DNA from: Candidatus Latescibacterota bacterium
GTDB taxonomy: Bacteria; JAAXHH01
Direction: 5' to 3'
Assembly (NCBI GenBank): GCA_022821085.1
Contig: JAJEEG010000006.1
Span: 310,001-374,000, forward strand
Length of the DNA stretch: 64,000 nucleotides
Shown: one piece after another, positions 1 through 9,276 of the stretch
Layout of the letters: every line of letters begins with the position of its first letter
Position numbering within the stretch: position 1 is the first letter of the stretch
Notes under the pieces: generated by a model
What the model was told of the DNA's origin: nothing
The model's input: only the letters and a program-made list of their open reading frames with translations
Database searches by the model: none
Translations under genes and position numbers: made by a program

Positions 1-361
1 ACCTCGCCGTAATGCGGATTATCCCGTACGCGACCGCCGTCGCCAGGCCGCCCGAACTGACCGACACGATCCTGGGGTCCGCACTGGTCCAGGTTACGGA
101 AGCGCCTGTCATTACAGCGTTATTCTGATCGAAGACCTGGGCCGTCAGTTGGACCGTCTGGCCGATCGCGTTCAGCGTCGCCGAGGCCGGCGTGATGGTA
201 ATGCGGGTCGCAACCGGAGTCGGCGGCGGGGGCGGGGGCTGCGTCGGGGCCGGTGGCGACGGCGCGGGAGCGGTGGCGCTGTCCTTTCCGCAAGCGGCGA
301 TCAGCGCAATCAGCGTGCCGAATGCGAGCGCGGTAAAGGTATTCAACAGGATTCGTGACAC
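1..361 (-). CDS. Lipoprotein with Ig-like (BIG2-type) domain, partial
   Basis: The reading frame runs off the left edge, so only about 120 N-terminal residues are visible. A GTG start (359-361) opens a signal peptide ending in the lipobox LIAAC, so Cys24 or a neighbouring residue is probably lipidated. A Pro/Thr/Ala-rich linker follows (APSPPAPTQPPPPPPTP), then a region typical of bacterial Ig-like group 2 repeats, with TITPASATLNAIGQTVQLTA and a later VTWTSADPRIVSV. Such proteins are usually surface-anchored adhesion or structural proteins, and the full protein probably carries several repeats. The same-strand RDD gene ends 122 bp upstream. The function beyond surface display is unknown. Confidence 0.75.
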   Translation of the reverse strand, partial: MSRILLNTFTALAFGTLIALIAACGKDSATAPAPSPPAPTQPPPPPPTPVATRITITPASATLNAIGQTVQLTAQVFDQNNAVMTGASVTWTSADPRIVSVSSGGLATAVAYGIIRITAR

Positions 362-483
362 AGCCTATTCCTAACTTTTTTCGTGAAATCCCGGGGGATT
401 GGGAAACATCAGCGTCAGGCGAACGCTAATGATGATGGGGTATTTCGATGATGGCAACCGGTTTTTTGTATGGCCGCCCGGAC

Positions 484-912
484 TCACTCGGCCCGCACCA
501 CCAGCGTCCGCGCGATCAGGTCGTGAAAGGCCTGTCTGCGCTGCGTGAAGACCGCGGCGAGGTATCCCGGCCAGAGGATGGGCAGGCACTTTGGAATGGC
601 CCTCAGCGCGGCGCGGCCGAAGGTGGGCGTATATCCCTCGGCATCCACGACCCGGATGCCCAGGATCATCTTGCCGATGGTAGCGCCCCTGGTCGAGCTC
701 TCCATGACCGCGTAGTAGAACCAGGGCATGAGCAGCTGGAAGGCGCTCAGCAGCGGGACGGTTACCGGGTCAGAGCCGGCCAGGAATTCGGCGGACAGCG
801 CAATCACGGCGCCCGCGGCGGTGAGGATCGCCAGGTCGATGGCGAAGGCGCCGATCCGCTGCAGATGGCCGGCGTAGTCTTCGGACAGGGAGTAGCCGGA
901 GATGAAGGTCAC
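484..912 (-). CDS. RDD family membrane protein
   Basis: A 142-residue protein with the RDD-family pattern. An early Arg lies in the first membrane segment (HLQRIGAFAIDLAIL), and a second segment covers VPLLSAFQLLMPWFYYAVM. The conserved motif TRGATIGKMILGIRVVD is followed by LRAIPKCLPILWPG and the late FHDLIARTLVV. RDD proteins are small polytopic membrane proteins of mostly unknown, probably transport-related role. The GTG start (910-912) overlaps the stop of the upstream dehydratase as GTGA, which implies translational coupling. The frame continues upstream through the dehydratase region, but only this portion has homology, so the coupled GTG is preferred. Confidence 0.8.
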   Translation of the reverse strand: MTFISGYSLSEDYAGHLQRIGAFAIDLAILTAAGAVIALSAEFLAGSDPVTVPLLSAFQLLMPWFYYAVMESSTRGATIGKMILGIRVVDAEGYTPTFGRAALRAIPKCLPILWPGYLAAVFTQRRQAFHDLIARTLVVRAE

Positions 913-2108
913 GGCCGGGCGGGCCCTCCGTCGGGCGTCCGGGCCTGGGTCCAGTTGATGATTTCGTCCTCGTAGGGATAGCGGGCCGCCAGTTCCTCGT
1001 CCACGTCGACGCCCAGTCCCGGGCGGTCGTTGGGATACATGTATCCGCCGCGCACTTCGGGGGTGCCGGGGAAGATCTCGTAGACCAGGTCGCCGAACCG
1101 GCACCACTCCTGGATGCCGAAATTCGGCGCCCACAGGTCGAGGTGCAGGTTGGCGGCGTGTCCCACCGGCGAGACGTCGCCCGGACCGTGCCAGGCCGTG
1201 CGGATGCCGTACATGGCCGCCATGGCCGCGACGTTGCGGGCCGGCGTGATGCCGCCCATCTGGCTGATGTGCATGCGCAGGAAGTCGATGAGCCGTCCCT
1301 CGATCAGGGGCAGCCATTCCGCGGGGTTGTTGAAGAGTTCCCCCATGGCGATGGGCGTGGTGGAGGTATCCCGGATGCGGCGGAACCAGGCGTTGTCTTC
1401 GGGCGCCAGGACGTCTTCGAGGAAGAACAGATTGTAGGGTTCGAGCTGCTTCGCGAAGACGACGGCATCGGCGGGGTTGAGCCGCTCGTGGGTGTCGTGG
1501 AGCAGCTCCACCTCGTCGCCCACGGACGCGCGCAGGTGCTCGAACATCTGGACCGTGCGGCGCATGTAGCTCCGCGGGTCGAAATAGTCGCCGGATTTCG
1601 CGCCCTCGGGCGGCGTGACCCGCGGCTTCCGGCCCCCGTATCCGCCGATCTGGCAGCGGACGTGCCGGTAGTCCTGTTCCATGTACTTCCGGACAATTTC
1701 CGCCACTTCCTCGGGCGATGCGCCGTCGGCGTGGACGTAGGTGTCCGCCGCCTCCCGGCACTTGCCGCCGAGGAGCTGGTACACGGGCATGCCGGCCTGC
1801 TTGCCCTTGATGTCCCACAGGGCCATGTCCATGCCGGAGATCGCATTGTTCAGGACCGGCCCGTTGCGCCAGTAGCCGTTCACCATGGCCGTCTGCCACA
1901 GGTCCTCGATATCGTCCGCGTCCTTGCCGATGAGGAAGGGTTTCAGGTGGTGTTCGATGGCCGCGTGGACGGCGTGGAACCGCTGGGTGAAGGTGGCGCA
2001 GCCCAGGCCGTACAGGCCGGGTTCGGAGGTCAGGATCTTGACGACGATCAGCCGCGACCCGGCGGGCTGGGTCAGGATGGTCTTCACGTCGGTGATGGTC
2101 ACGGGCAT
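909..2108 (-). CDS. Mannonate dehydratase (ManD)-like enolase-superfamily enzyme
   Basis: A 399-residue enolase-superfamily (mandelate racemase/muconate lactonizing group) enzyme, most like the ManD/RspA subgroup that dehydrates D-mannonate or related acid sugars. The capping-domain signature ISGMDMALWDIKGK is present. The candidate base pair is Arg151 and Tyr157 (RCQIGGYGG). Metal ligands are Asp205 with His207 in LLHDTHERL, Glu231 in FFLEDVLAPED and Glu257 in AMGELFNNP. His307 lies in AWHGPGDVSPVGH. Many ManD-subgroup members have weak activity and other roles, so the substrate is not certain. It heads a two-gene unit with the RDD protein. Confidence 0.85.
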   Translation of the reverse strand: MPVTITDVKTILTQPAGSRLIVVKILTSEPGLYGLGCATFTQRFHAVHAAIEHHLKPFLIGKDADDIEDLWQTAMVNGYWRNGPVLNNAISGMDMALWDIKGKQAGMPVYQLLGGKCREAADTYVHADGASPEEVAEIVRKYMEQDYRHVRCQIGGYGGRKPRVTPPEGAKSGDYFDPRSYMRRTVQMFEHLRASVGDEVELLHDTHERLNPADAVVFAKQLEPYNLFFLEDVLAPEDNAWFRRIRDTSTTPIAMGELFNNPAEWLPLIEGRLIDFLRMHISQMGGITPARNVAAMAAMYGIRTAWHGPGDVSPVGHAANLHLDLWAPNFGIQEWCRFGDLVYEIFPGTPEVRGGYMYPNDRPGLGVDVDEELAARYPYEDEIINWTQARTPDGGPARP

Positions 2109-2162
2109 GGGGTTGGCTTTCAGATCAGGATGCGTGGTTCACTTCGGCCGCGCGTCAGCGGC

Positions 2163-2230
2163 GCGCCGGCGGCGCCCGGGTCGCGCCGGCGGCGCCCGGG
2201 TCGCGCCTGGAACGCGCCCTAGAACGCGCC
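2163..2230. repeat. Tandem duplications at the end of the M14 peptidase gene
   Basis: An exact 20-bp unit (gcgccggcggcgcccgggtc) occurs twice at 2163-2202. Next to it, a 12-bp unit is doubled so that the true stop-codon segment of the minus-strand peptidase gene (GGCGCGTTCTAG) is followed by a near copy (GGCGCGTTCCAG). This is one of many stop-proximal tandem duplications in the window. Confidence 0.8.
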
Positions 2231-4885
2231 GCCGAAGAAGACGGCGTTCAGGAACAGGCCGTTCGTGCCGTACCAGAAGGCCCGGAAATTGGGGTTGTCC
2301 GCGAAGAGTATGACGGCGCCGCCACCCACTCGGCGGGCGATCAGCGCGGCCGTGCCCGCCAGTTCGCCGTGTCGCTTCGGCGAGACGTAGCCGCTCAGCA
2401 GCGGTGACGACGTGTATCGGGCTACCGTGGCGCCCGGAATCGCGGAGGGCTCGAAGAAGATCTCGTGGTTGCGGAAGAGCGGCGCCTGATCGCCGTAGCC
2501 GAAGGCCAGAGGGTGGGTGGTGTCCAGCTTCGCCGCGAATATGGCGCCGCCGATGCGCTGCGCGCCCCGCGTGGTCGGCACCTGCTCGTAGGTCAGTTCG
2601 GTCGTATCGGGCGGACTGGCCACGGTCTTTTCGTCGATCAGCTCCCTGGCGATCAGCCAACGGGCCGCGCTCTTCCAGGCGATGAGGATGCCGCCCTCGC
2701 GCACCCACCTGTTGAGCCGGTTCACGTCTTCGGTATCCAGGTCGTAGCTGCCCATGGCCATGACCAGGACCGTATAGCGGTCCAGGTCCAGGTTCGAAAA
2801 TCCGTCGGCGTCGACCAGGGAGACGGGAATGCCGAACCGCTCGTTCAGCAGATGCCAGGTTTCCCCGACCTCGTAGGCCCGGGTGCCTGGGCCCGAGAGC
2901 AGCGCGATCTCCGGCTTGACCAGCACCGGGGAGGTCGGACCGCCGAGATCGCCGCCCGAGGGCGTCAGGCCCGTGTCCGCGCCGTGCACGATTACGTGGT
3001 CTTCCGCCACGATCCGGTCGATCACCGCGCGTACCGCCTCGGGCGTCACCGTCGAGGCTGCGTCGCGCTGGGCGACGGGGATGATGATCGTGCCCCGGCC
3101 GAAGGTCCGTTCCGTGCCGCCCGTGGCCAGGGTAAAGGATTTTCTGGCCACCCGAGGCCGGAGACCCGCGTCCAGGATCCGGTAGAGCGCGCGCGGCGCA
3201 TAGTAGCGGTTCCATTCCATCAGGTAGGCGTAGGACCCGTGGCCGCCAATGAGTTCGCCGCCGTCGAAAGCGGCCCCGGTGATCTCCGCACCGGCCAGGT
3301 CGTCGGAGTAACGGCGCAGTTCACCGCTCGTGACGCCCATGGCCAGGGGCAGCGTCCAGGCCGAGACGTCGTAGAAGAGGGAGTCCGTGAAGGTGGTGAC
3401 GCGCTCCATCGAGGCCTTGATCAGCCGCGTCTGGGGCTGGTCCATGGGGATGACGACCGCCTCGCCGGCGCGGAAGGTCCGGCCATCGGAACCCGCGATG
3501 CGCCCGGCCCGCGAGCCTCGGCTGGTCGGCAAGGACCGCCCGCCCGCCTCCACGGTCCGCGCGAGTTCGTACACGCGGATGCGGTGGCGGAGCAGCATCT
3601 CCACGAGGGCCTGCGTGCGCGTGCGGGATTCGGACAGGTCGAGGACGTAGGCCTTGACGGGGTTCTGCCGGGCGGCTTCAGGCGCCGAGGCGTAGAAGTC
3701 GCGCTGATTGGACAGCAGTTCGGTCCGAAGGGCCAGGCTGCCGGCCAGCGTCGACATGGAAGTGGCGAACTGGTTGCGGATCGTGAAGGGGAAGGTCAAG
3801 ACCCCGTCGTTGGTCGTCCTTTCGAGCGACCGGGCCGAGGCCTGCTCGAAGAGGATGCCGATGGCGCCGTTCACGTCCGGAAAGGTGGACCCCTTGCCGT
3901 AGAAGAAGTCGTCGAAAGTCTCCCGGCTGTAGTACAGCGCACCGTGGCGGTCAAGCCACTCGGCGTGGTGCTCGGCCAGCGCCACCGTCAGTTCGAAGGT
4001 CCGCTGCGGCGTGTTCGGGTTGTTCCGGCTCGGGATCCCGGGCTGGAAGAAGTAGGTCGCGTTGCTGCCCATCTCGTGGAAATCGGTCAGCACCTGGGCG
4101 CGCCAGTGGTGGAACAGCGCTACCCGGCCCTGCGATTCGGGGTGCTGCGCCACGAGCCAGTCCCGGTTCAGGTCGAACCAGTAGTGGTTGGTCCGCCCGC
4201 CCGGCCACGGCTCCACGTGCTCCCGGTCCTGTCCGTCCCGCGTGGCGATGCGGCCCCGGTTGGCGTTGACCCAGTTGACGAAACGGTCCCGCCCGTCCGG
4301 GTTGTAATTGGGATCCATAATGATCACCGCGCGGTCCAGCAGGTCGTCCACGGCCGGTCCGCTGCCCGCGGCCAGGTGATAGAGCACCAGCATGGCCGCC
4401 TCGGAACTGCTGCCCTCGTTGCCGTGCACGCCGTAGCCCATGTGGACGACGACGGGCATGTCATCGATCATGGCGTCCGTCACCTCGCCGGGCGCGTCGG
4501 ACAGCCGGTGGTTGGCCAGCCGGATCTCCTCCAGGCGCCCATGGTTGGCCGGCGACGTCACCACGGCGTGGAGCAGGCGGCGCCCCTCGTAGGAAGCGCC
4601 GTGGCGGTTCACCACGACGCGGTCCGAGGCCTCGGCCACCGCCCGGTAGTAGTCGGCCACCAGGTGGGACCGCGTGTGCGTGTCGCCCACCACGTGGCCG
4701 ATGACCGATTCGGGGCGGGGAACGGCCGGGTCGTAGGACTCGACGCCGGGCACGCGGACCTCCATGGCGAAAGGGAGGTCCTGGGCGCGGGCGCTGCCTG
4801 GGAAAAGGATCAGGACGCAGAGCAGGCCGGTGGCGATGGGGAAGGGCGCGGCGAGGAGCGAGGACAGCGAAACGACTCGGGACAT
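2219..4885 (-). CDS. Secreted M14-family zinc carboxypeptidase with C-terminal domain
   Basis: An 888-residue exported metallopeptidase. The signal peptide covers about residues 1-34 (cleavage near ARA-Q). The M14 catalytic domain (about 60-400) has the zinc ligands His154 and Glu157 in GVHGNEGSS and His270 in LTDFHEMG. It also has the substrate-site motif MDPNYNPDGRDR and the catalytic Glu347 in IGILFEQASAR. The C-terminal half (about 400-888) resembles the glutaminase-like extension of large periplasmic M14 peptidases, with a glycine-rich end (LIAWKSAARWLIA, GGGAVILFADNPNFRAFW). It probably trims peptides in the periplasm or outside the cell. A promoter lies at 4946-4974. The gene is monocistronic or first of its unit. 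Confidence 0.88.
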   Translation of the reverse strand: MSRVVSLSSLLAAPFPIATGLLCVLILFPGSARAQDLPFAMEVRVPGVESYDPAVPRPESVIGHVVGDTHTRSHLVADYYRAVAEASDRVVVNRHGASYEGRRLLHAVVTSPANHGRLEEIRLANHRLSDAPGEVTDAMIDDMPVVVHMGYGVHGNEGSSSEAAMLVLYHLAAGSGPAVDDLLDRAVIIMDPNYNPDGRDRFVNWVNANRGRIATRDGQDREHVEPWPGGRTNHYWFDLNRDWLVAQHPESQGRVALFHHWRAQVLTDFHEMGSNATYFFQPGIPSRNNPNTPQRTFELTVALAEHHAEWLDRHGALYYSRETFDDFFYGKGSTFPDVNGAIGILFEQASARSLERTTNDGVLTFPFTIRNQFATSMSTLAGSLALRTELLSNQRDFYASAPEAARQNPVKAYVLDLSESRTRTQALVEMLLRHRIRVYELARTVEAGGRSLPTSRGSRAGRIAGSDGRTFRAGEAVVIPMDQPQTRLIKASMERVTTFTDSLFYDVSAWTLPLAMGVTSGELRRYSDDLAGAEITGAAFDGGELIGGHGSYAYLMEWNRYYAPRALYRILDAGLRPRVARKSFTLATGGTERTFGRGTIIIPVAQRDAASTVTPEAVRAVIDRIVAEDHVIVHGADTGLTPSGGDLGGPTSPVLVKPEIALLSGPGTRAYEVGETWHLLNERFGIPVSLVDADGFSNLDLDRYTVLVMAMGSYDLDTEDVNRLNRWVREGGILIAWKSAARWLIARELIDEKTVASPPDTTELTYEQVPTTRGAQRIGGAIFAAKLDTTHPLAFGYGDQAPLFRNHEIFFEPSAIPGATVARYTSSPLLSGYVSPKRHGELAGTAALIARRVGGGAVILFADNPNFRAFWYGTNGLFLNAVFFGGAF

Positions 4886-4945
4886 GGTTGTTCCTGACCT
4901 GGTTACGGTGTTGGATCAGTCTTTTTTTGGGCAAATGTAACCGGC

Positions 4946-4974
4946 AAGATACTGATCGGTGAAAAGCGGATCAA
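4946..4974 (-). promoter_or_regulatory. Predicted promoter for M14 peptidase gene
   Basis: On the minus strand a TTGATC -35 box (4969-4974), a 17-bp spacer and a TATCTT -10 box (4946-4951) lie about 60 bp upstream of the peptidase ATG. The form matches other promoters in this window (TTGaca, N16-17, TAnnTT). Confidence 0.6.
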
Positions 4975-5151
4975 GGGTTATCCGGCAGGCGCTGCCCGTT
5001 CGTCCGATGCGTGTCCGGCGCTTCCGTTTATCCGCCTCCAGATTGGCCTTGACGCGGCAGGCTTTCGCGGCACAAATTAACAGTCCGGATCATCATTTCG
5101 TTCCTATATGCACATGAATGATCGGATGGGGATATACCTACGGAGGCGCCC

Positions 5152-6318
5152 GTGCGCATGCTCGTGATCGGCAGCGGCCTGATGGGCCCGGCGGCGGCAT
5201 ACAACGCCATGGTGGACGACGCGGTGGAACGGGTCACCGTCTGCGATCTCAGCGAGGAACAACTGGGGACCTGCCGCGCCAGGCTCCAGGGACTGCCGGG
5301 GGCGGACAAGGTCGCCTACCGGAGGCTGGACATGAACGACGCCGCCGAGGCCGTCGCCGTGATGAAGGACCACGGAGCGGGCGTGGCGGCCCTGCCCCGC
5401 GCGGCGAGCATGGCGGCCATCCCCCTGGCCCTCGAGGCGGGGATGCCCTACATGGATCTCACGCGCGTGGCCGACGAGGACCTCGAGACCTGGACGTCCT
5501 CCCATGCCGGTTCCGGCGGGTTCGTCATCCTGGGATGCGGCCTGGAGCCGGGACTGACCGAGATCATGGCCCGCCACCTGGCCGAACAGCTGGACCGGAC
5601 CGACGAACTGCACATCCAGTGCGGCGGCATTCCGGAGAGGCCGTCGCCGCCCCTGGGGTACAAGATCGTCTTCGGCGGCCGGCGCCTGCCCCTGCGCGAG
5701 TCCACGGCCCGGGCCGTCGTCGACGGGCGTCTCGTGGACGTGCCGCGTTACTCCGATCCGGAACCCGCGGTCTTCGAAGGCGTGGGGGAATGCGAGGCCT
5801 GGCACGAGGGTTTCATGCCCTGGCTCCTGGAGGTGGACGCCCTCAAGGGACTGCGCGCCGGGACGCAGAAGACCGTCCGCTGGCCGGGCTATTCCGAAAA
5901 GGTCACCGTGCTGCGGGAACTCGGCCTGCTCAGCGAGGCGCCCGTGGACGTGGACGGCGTTTCCATTATACCGAAACACGTGGTGGACGCCGTGCTCTAC
6001 CCCAGCGTGAAGATGGCGCCGGAGGAACGGGACATCACGGCCTACCGCGTCACGGTGATCGGCGAAAAGGACGGTCGGCCGGCCACGAGATCGGCCGAGA
6101 TGGTCGATCGGTACGACGAAAGTACGGGGTTCACTTCCATGGCGCGCACCACGGCATTTACCGCGGCCATCGCCGCGCGCATGGCGGCCCGGGGCGACCT
6201 GCCCCATCCCGGCTCGCTTTTCATTACCCCCGAACAGGCGATCTATGGGGACCGGTACCAAATGCTGATCGAAGAGCTCGGCCGGATGGGCGTCCGCTTC
6301 ACGATTACCGGAGACTGA
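5152..6318 (+). CDS. Saccharopine dehydrogenase-like NAD(P)-dependent oxidoreductase
   Basis: A 388-residue protein with an N-terminal Rossmann fold (MRMLVIGSGLMGPAAAYN, GxGxxG type) and a C-terminal saccharopine-dehydrogenase-like domain. Further family-like segments are YMDLTRVADEDLETW and GFVILGCGLEPGLTEIMA. Relatives act on saccharopine, carboxynorspermidine or other amino-acid imines, and the substrate here is unknown. The GTG start at 5152 follows GGAGG at 5142-5146. An ATG two codons later (5158) is an equally possible start. The gene end is tandemly duplicated (6308-6350) just before ppk2, which follows on the same strand. Confidence 0.8.
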   Translation: MRMLVIGSGLMGPAAAYNAMVDDAVERVTVCDLSEEQLGTCRARLQGLPGADKVAYRRLDMNDAAEAVAVMKDHGAGVAALPRAASMAAIPLALEAGMPYMDLTRVADEDLETWTSSHAGSGGFVILGCGLEPGLTEIMARHLAEQLDRTDELHIQCGGIPERPSPPLGYKIVFGGRRLPLRESTARAVVDGRLVDVPRYSDPEPAVFEGVGECEAWHEGFMPWLLEVDALKGLRAGTQKTVRWPGYSEKVTVLRELGLLSEAPVDVDGVSIIPKHVVDAVLYPSVKMAPEERDITAYRVTVIGEKDGRPATRSAEMVDRYDESTGFTSMARTTAFTAAIAARMAARGDLPHPGSLFITPEQAIYGDRYQMLIEELGRMGVRFTITGD

Positions 6319-6350
6319 GTGGCCGGAGACTGAGTGGCCGGAGACTGAGA
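6308..6350. repeat. 15-bp tandem repeat carrying the stop codon
   Basis: The unit ccggagactgagtgg occurs 2.8 times. The first copy contains the last codons and TGA of the upstream gene. Because the unit is a multiple of three, all three TGA codons lie in the same frame. Confidence 0.9.
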
Positions 6351-6382
6351 CGGCCCTGTCCGTGTCCGCGGCAGGAGGAACA

Positions 6383-7219
6383 GTGGCGAAAAAAACCATA
6401 GACAAGCAACCGGCGGCCACCGTGAAGAAGAATAAGAAGAAGAAACTGAGCCGCAAGGCCTACGAGGCGGAACTGGCCCGCCTGCAGGTCGAACTGTCCA
6501 AGCTCCAGGAATGGGTGGTCGACCAGGGCGAGAAAGTGGTGGTCATCTTCGAAGGGCGCGACGCGGCCGGCAAGGGCGGCACCATCGCCCGCATCACCGC
6601 GCGGCTCAATTCCCGCGTCTGCCGCGTGGCCGCGCTGGCCAAGCCGACAGAACGGGAACAGTCGCAGTGGTACTTCCAGCGGTACGTCGCGCACCTGCCT
6701 TCGGCCGGCGAAATCGTCCTCTTCGACCGGAGCTGGTACAACCGGGCCGGCGTCGACCGGGTAATGGGGTTCTGCTCAGAGGAGGAATACCGCGAGTTCC
6801 TTCGGACCTGCCCCCAGTTCGAGCGCATGCTCGTGCGGTCCGGCATCAGGCTGATCAAGTACTGGTTCTCGGTGAGCGCGAAGGAACAGGAACGGAGGTT
6901 CAGGAACCGGATCAAGGATCCCCTGAAGAGCTGGAAGTTCAGCGAAATGGACCTGCAGTCCTACATGAAATGGGACGAATACTCGCACGCCAAGGACGAC
7001 ATGATGAATTACACGGACAGCAACCAGGCGCCCTGGTTCGTCGTGCCGTCGGACAGCAAGCGCCGCGCCCGGCTGAACTGCATCAACCACCTGCTCAGCC
7101 ACTTCCCCTATGACAAGGATCCCCCTACGTCCGGCATCGAGTTGCCCGACCGGGACACCGACTCAGGCTACGTCCGTCCCCCCATGGACGACCAGCGATT
7201 CATCCCCGAAATATACTGA
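6383..7219 (+). CDS. ppk2: Polyphosphate kinase 2 (PPK2)
   Basis: A 278-residue cytoplasmic kinase that transfers phosphate between polyphosphate and nucleotides. Walker A is GRDAAGKGG (about 58-66) and Walker B is IVLFDRSWYNR (Asp115). The lid region KDPLKSWKFSEMD and the WFVVPSDSKRRAR segment are also family-typical. A lysine-rich N-terminus (about 1-24) precedes the fold. The GTG at 6383 is chosen because a strong AGGAGG lies at 6373-6378; an in-frame GTG at 6362 lacks a ribosome binding site. Direction of phosphate transfer and nucleotide preference cannot be read from sequence alone. The gene converges on a phosphatase gene. Confidence 0.93.
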   Translation: MAKKTIDKQPAATVKKNKKKKLSRKAYEAELARLQVELSKLQEWVVDQGEKVVVIFEGRDAAGKGGTIARITARLNSRVCRVAALAKPTEREQSQWYFQRYVAHLPSAGEIVLFDRSWYNRAGVDRVMGFCSEEEYREFLRTCPQFERMLVRSGIRLIKYWFSVSAKEQERRFRNRIKDPLKSWKFSEMDLQSYMKWDEYSHAKDDMMNYTDSNQAPWFVVPSDSKRRARLNCINHLLSHFPYDKDPPTSGIELPDRDTDSGYVRPPMDDQRFIPEIY

Positions 7220-7279
7220 AGTACCGGCCGCCGCCACGCGGTAAGCCGGCGATTCAAGGGGACGGCCCCGCCGGCACCC

Positions 7280-9082
7280 CTACCTGATGATCTCGCCCAG
7301 TATGCGCCCGTCGCGGTTCGACGGCAGGGTGATCCGCAGCAGATTGCAGATCGTCGGCGTGATATCGGCCGCGTCGATGGAGTGACGGTAGTGGCCGGGT
7401 GCGATCCACGGACCGTGGAACATGACCGGTATGTGCGTATCGTAGTCGTGGGGCCATCCGTGGGAAGTGCCCACCGTGGCCGACCCGTACTCGCCCAGCA
7501 GGAGGTAGAAGGGCGTGGCGATGAGCATGATGTCGCCGCTGTTTTCGGTATGGAAGCTGTGATAGACCGTCTTCGTGAGGTTCGATTCCGGCAACAGCTT
7601 CCGTTCGATGCGGTGGCGCGTATAGGCCCGCAATACGGCCGGATGGGTCACGACGGCGGCGGCCGCCGTCTCTTCCACCTCTGCCCGGCTCAGGCCGCGG
7701 CTGTCGATGGCCTCCCAGTTCAGGTACACGCCCGATTCCGCCACGTGCAGGACCCAGTCGTCTTCCCCGTGCAGCCCGTCCAGGGCCTCCTCTATCAGGG
7801 CCGTCAGCGGCTCGGGACCGGCCCGTCCGGCCTCCAGGCCCCTGAGCGCGAGCTGCTCCGGCAATTCCATGGCGCCGTGGTCGGCCGTCAGGGCCAGGAG
7901 GGTGTGGTCGCGCCCGACCCGCTCGTCGAGGAAGGCGAAGAAATCCGCAAGTTGCCGGTCCGTACGCAAGGTGGCGTCCATGGATTCCTGGCTGAAGGGC
8001 CCGAAATCGTGGCCGATGTAGTCATTGGCCGAGAGACAGATGACCAGGACGTCCGGGATGTCGTCCTGACCCAGTTCTTCCTCGATGATCGCCTGCCGGG
8101 CGAATTCCAGCTGGTAGTCTGTGGACCAGGGCGTGTGCTTGAAGGCGTTCCAGTACCGGGGCCCCGGCTCCTCCAGGCCGCCTTTCGTCACGTGGGGGAA
8201 GACGATCCCGCTGTTCCGGTTGTCCTCCTCGCCCTCGCGGACGTCTTCGCCTGCCCGTTCAAGGTAGAGTTCCTCCGGCAGCAGGCGTTCCCATGTGCGG
8301 CCGAAGGACTGGTCCGGGATTTTCCGCTCGTTGAAGCGCTTGACCCAGTCGGGCACGTCGTCCATGAAGAAACTGCTCGACGTGATCCGGCCCAGGGACG
8401 CCTCGAACCAGTATGGCGCCCCCAGTTTCCCGGCGGAGATCATGGCGCTGTAGTCCTTGAGCGATATCGTGATGGCCTTGCCCCGGTAGCGTGTGGCCAT
8501 GCGCAGTTCGTCCGCCAGGGAAGAGCCAACCAGTTCCCGCGTGGATGCGCGGCCGGTCGCGGTGGGCCACAATCCGAGGATGTGGCTGTCCGGATCCACC
8601 AGCGACGGCCGAAACACCCCCGTGGACCGGCTGTACCACGCGTTGTTGACCATCCCCGTCTTGTGGGCGTAGGTGCCAGAGGTGACCACGCTGTGGCCCG
8701 GTGAAGTGGAGGCATGCACATGCGTGAAACGGGCGTCCTGCATCCACGCGCCGCGGTCCATGAACCGGCGGAATCCGTCCTCCACGAAGAGGTCGTCGAA
8801 CCGCTGCAGGTAGTCGTGGCGGAACTGGTCGATGATGATCAGCACCGCGAGCCGGGGCGGGTCGGTCGGCGCGGGCTCCGACGACATCTGATCGGCCGGG
8901 TCGGCCTGCGCGGGTTCCGACGGCGGTGCAGACGGGGTGGCCCGCGCGGGCGATTCGGACGGTCCGGGCGGTCCGGCTGCTTCCTGGAGAACCGGTTCGC
9001 CGGTGTGCGCCGCTGAAGCAGGCGTAATGATCAAAAGCAACGACAGGATCAAACCCGTCCTGGTGAGTCCGGATATGGACAT
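7280..9082 (-). CDS. Exported PafA-like alkaline phosphatase / type I phosphodiesterase
   Basis: A 600-residue alkaline-phosphatase-superfamily enzyme. The signal peptide covers about residues 1-25 and is followed by a Pro/Ala-rich linker (about 35-75). The first metal ligand Asp85 lies in LIIIDQFRHD, and the candidate nucleophile Thr126 in HVHASTSPGHSVVTSGTY. Other metal-site motifs are SANDYIGHDFGP, TADHGAM and TSHGWPHDYDTHIP. The threonine nucleophile and overall order fit PafA-type phosphate-irrepressible alkaline phosphatases, which release phosphate from monoesters in the periplasm. Convergence with ppk2 suggests a phosphorus-handling pair, though the two are on opposite strands. A promoter lies at 9277-9304. 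Confidence 0.85.
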   Translation of the reverse strand: MSISGLTRTGLILSLLLIITPASAAHTGEPVLQEAAGPPGPSESPARATPSAPPSEPAQADPADQMSSEPAPTDPPRLAVLIIIDQFRHDYLQRFDDLFVEDGFRRFMDRGAWMQDARFTHVHASTSPGHSVVTSGTYAHKTGMVNNAWYSRSTGVFRPSLVDPDSHILGLWPTATGRASTRELVGSSLADELRMATRYRGKAITISLKDYSAMISAGKLGAPYWFEASLGRITSSSFFMDDVPDWVKRFNERKIPDQSFGRTWERLLPEELYLERAGEDVREGEEDNRNSGIVFPHVTKGGLEEPGPRYWNAFKHTPWSTDYQLEFARQAIIEEELGQDDIPDVLVICLSANDYIGHDFGPFSQESMDATLRTDRQLADFFAFLDERVGRDHTLLALTADHGAMELPEQLALRGLEAGRAGPEPLTALIEEALDGLHGEDDWVLHVAESGVYLNWEAIDSRGLSRAEVEETAAAAVVTHPAVLRAYTRHRIERKLLPESNLTKTVYHSFHTENSGDIMLIATPFYLLLGEYGSATVGTSHGWPHDYDTHIPVMFHGPWIAPGHYRHSIDAADITPTICNLLRITLPSNRDGRILGEIIR

Positions 9083-9276
9083 GATCGGCCCTTTCAGAGT
9101 TCGGATGTGTTACAGTAGTTTTTTTGTTACGAGGTTACAGCGGACGCAAATGACTAACACTTTTAACAGGGGTGCTTAGCGCTATTGCCGGTTCCGGGTC
9201 CCGTTCGACGCATTTGCCGTCGCCTTCATGGCCACGCTCAGGGTCGTTCATGACGGCCCGTCAGCAGGCTGATTTT

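Noticed and set aside
2465-4897. An 810-codon open frame on the plus strand opposite the M14 peptidase
   Set aside because: It is the mirror of a well-supported peptidase with catalytic motifs. Its translation is low-complexity Val/Gly/Arg/His without any domain, as GC-rich antisense frames usually are.
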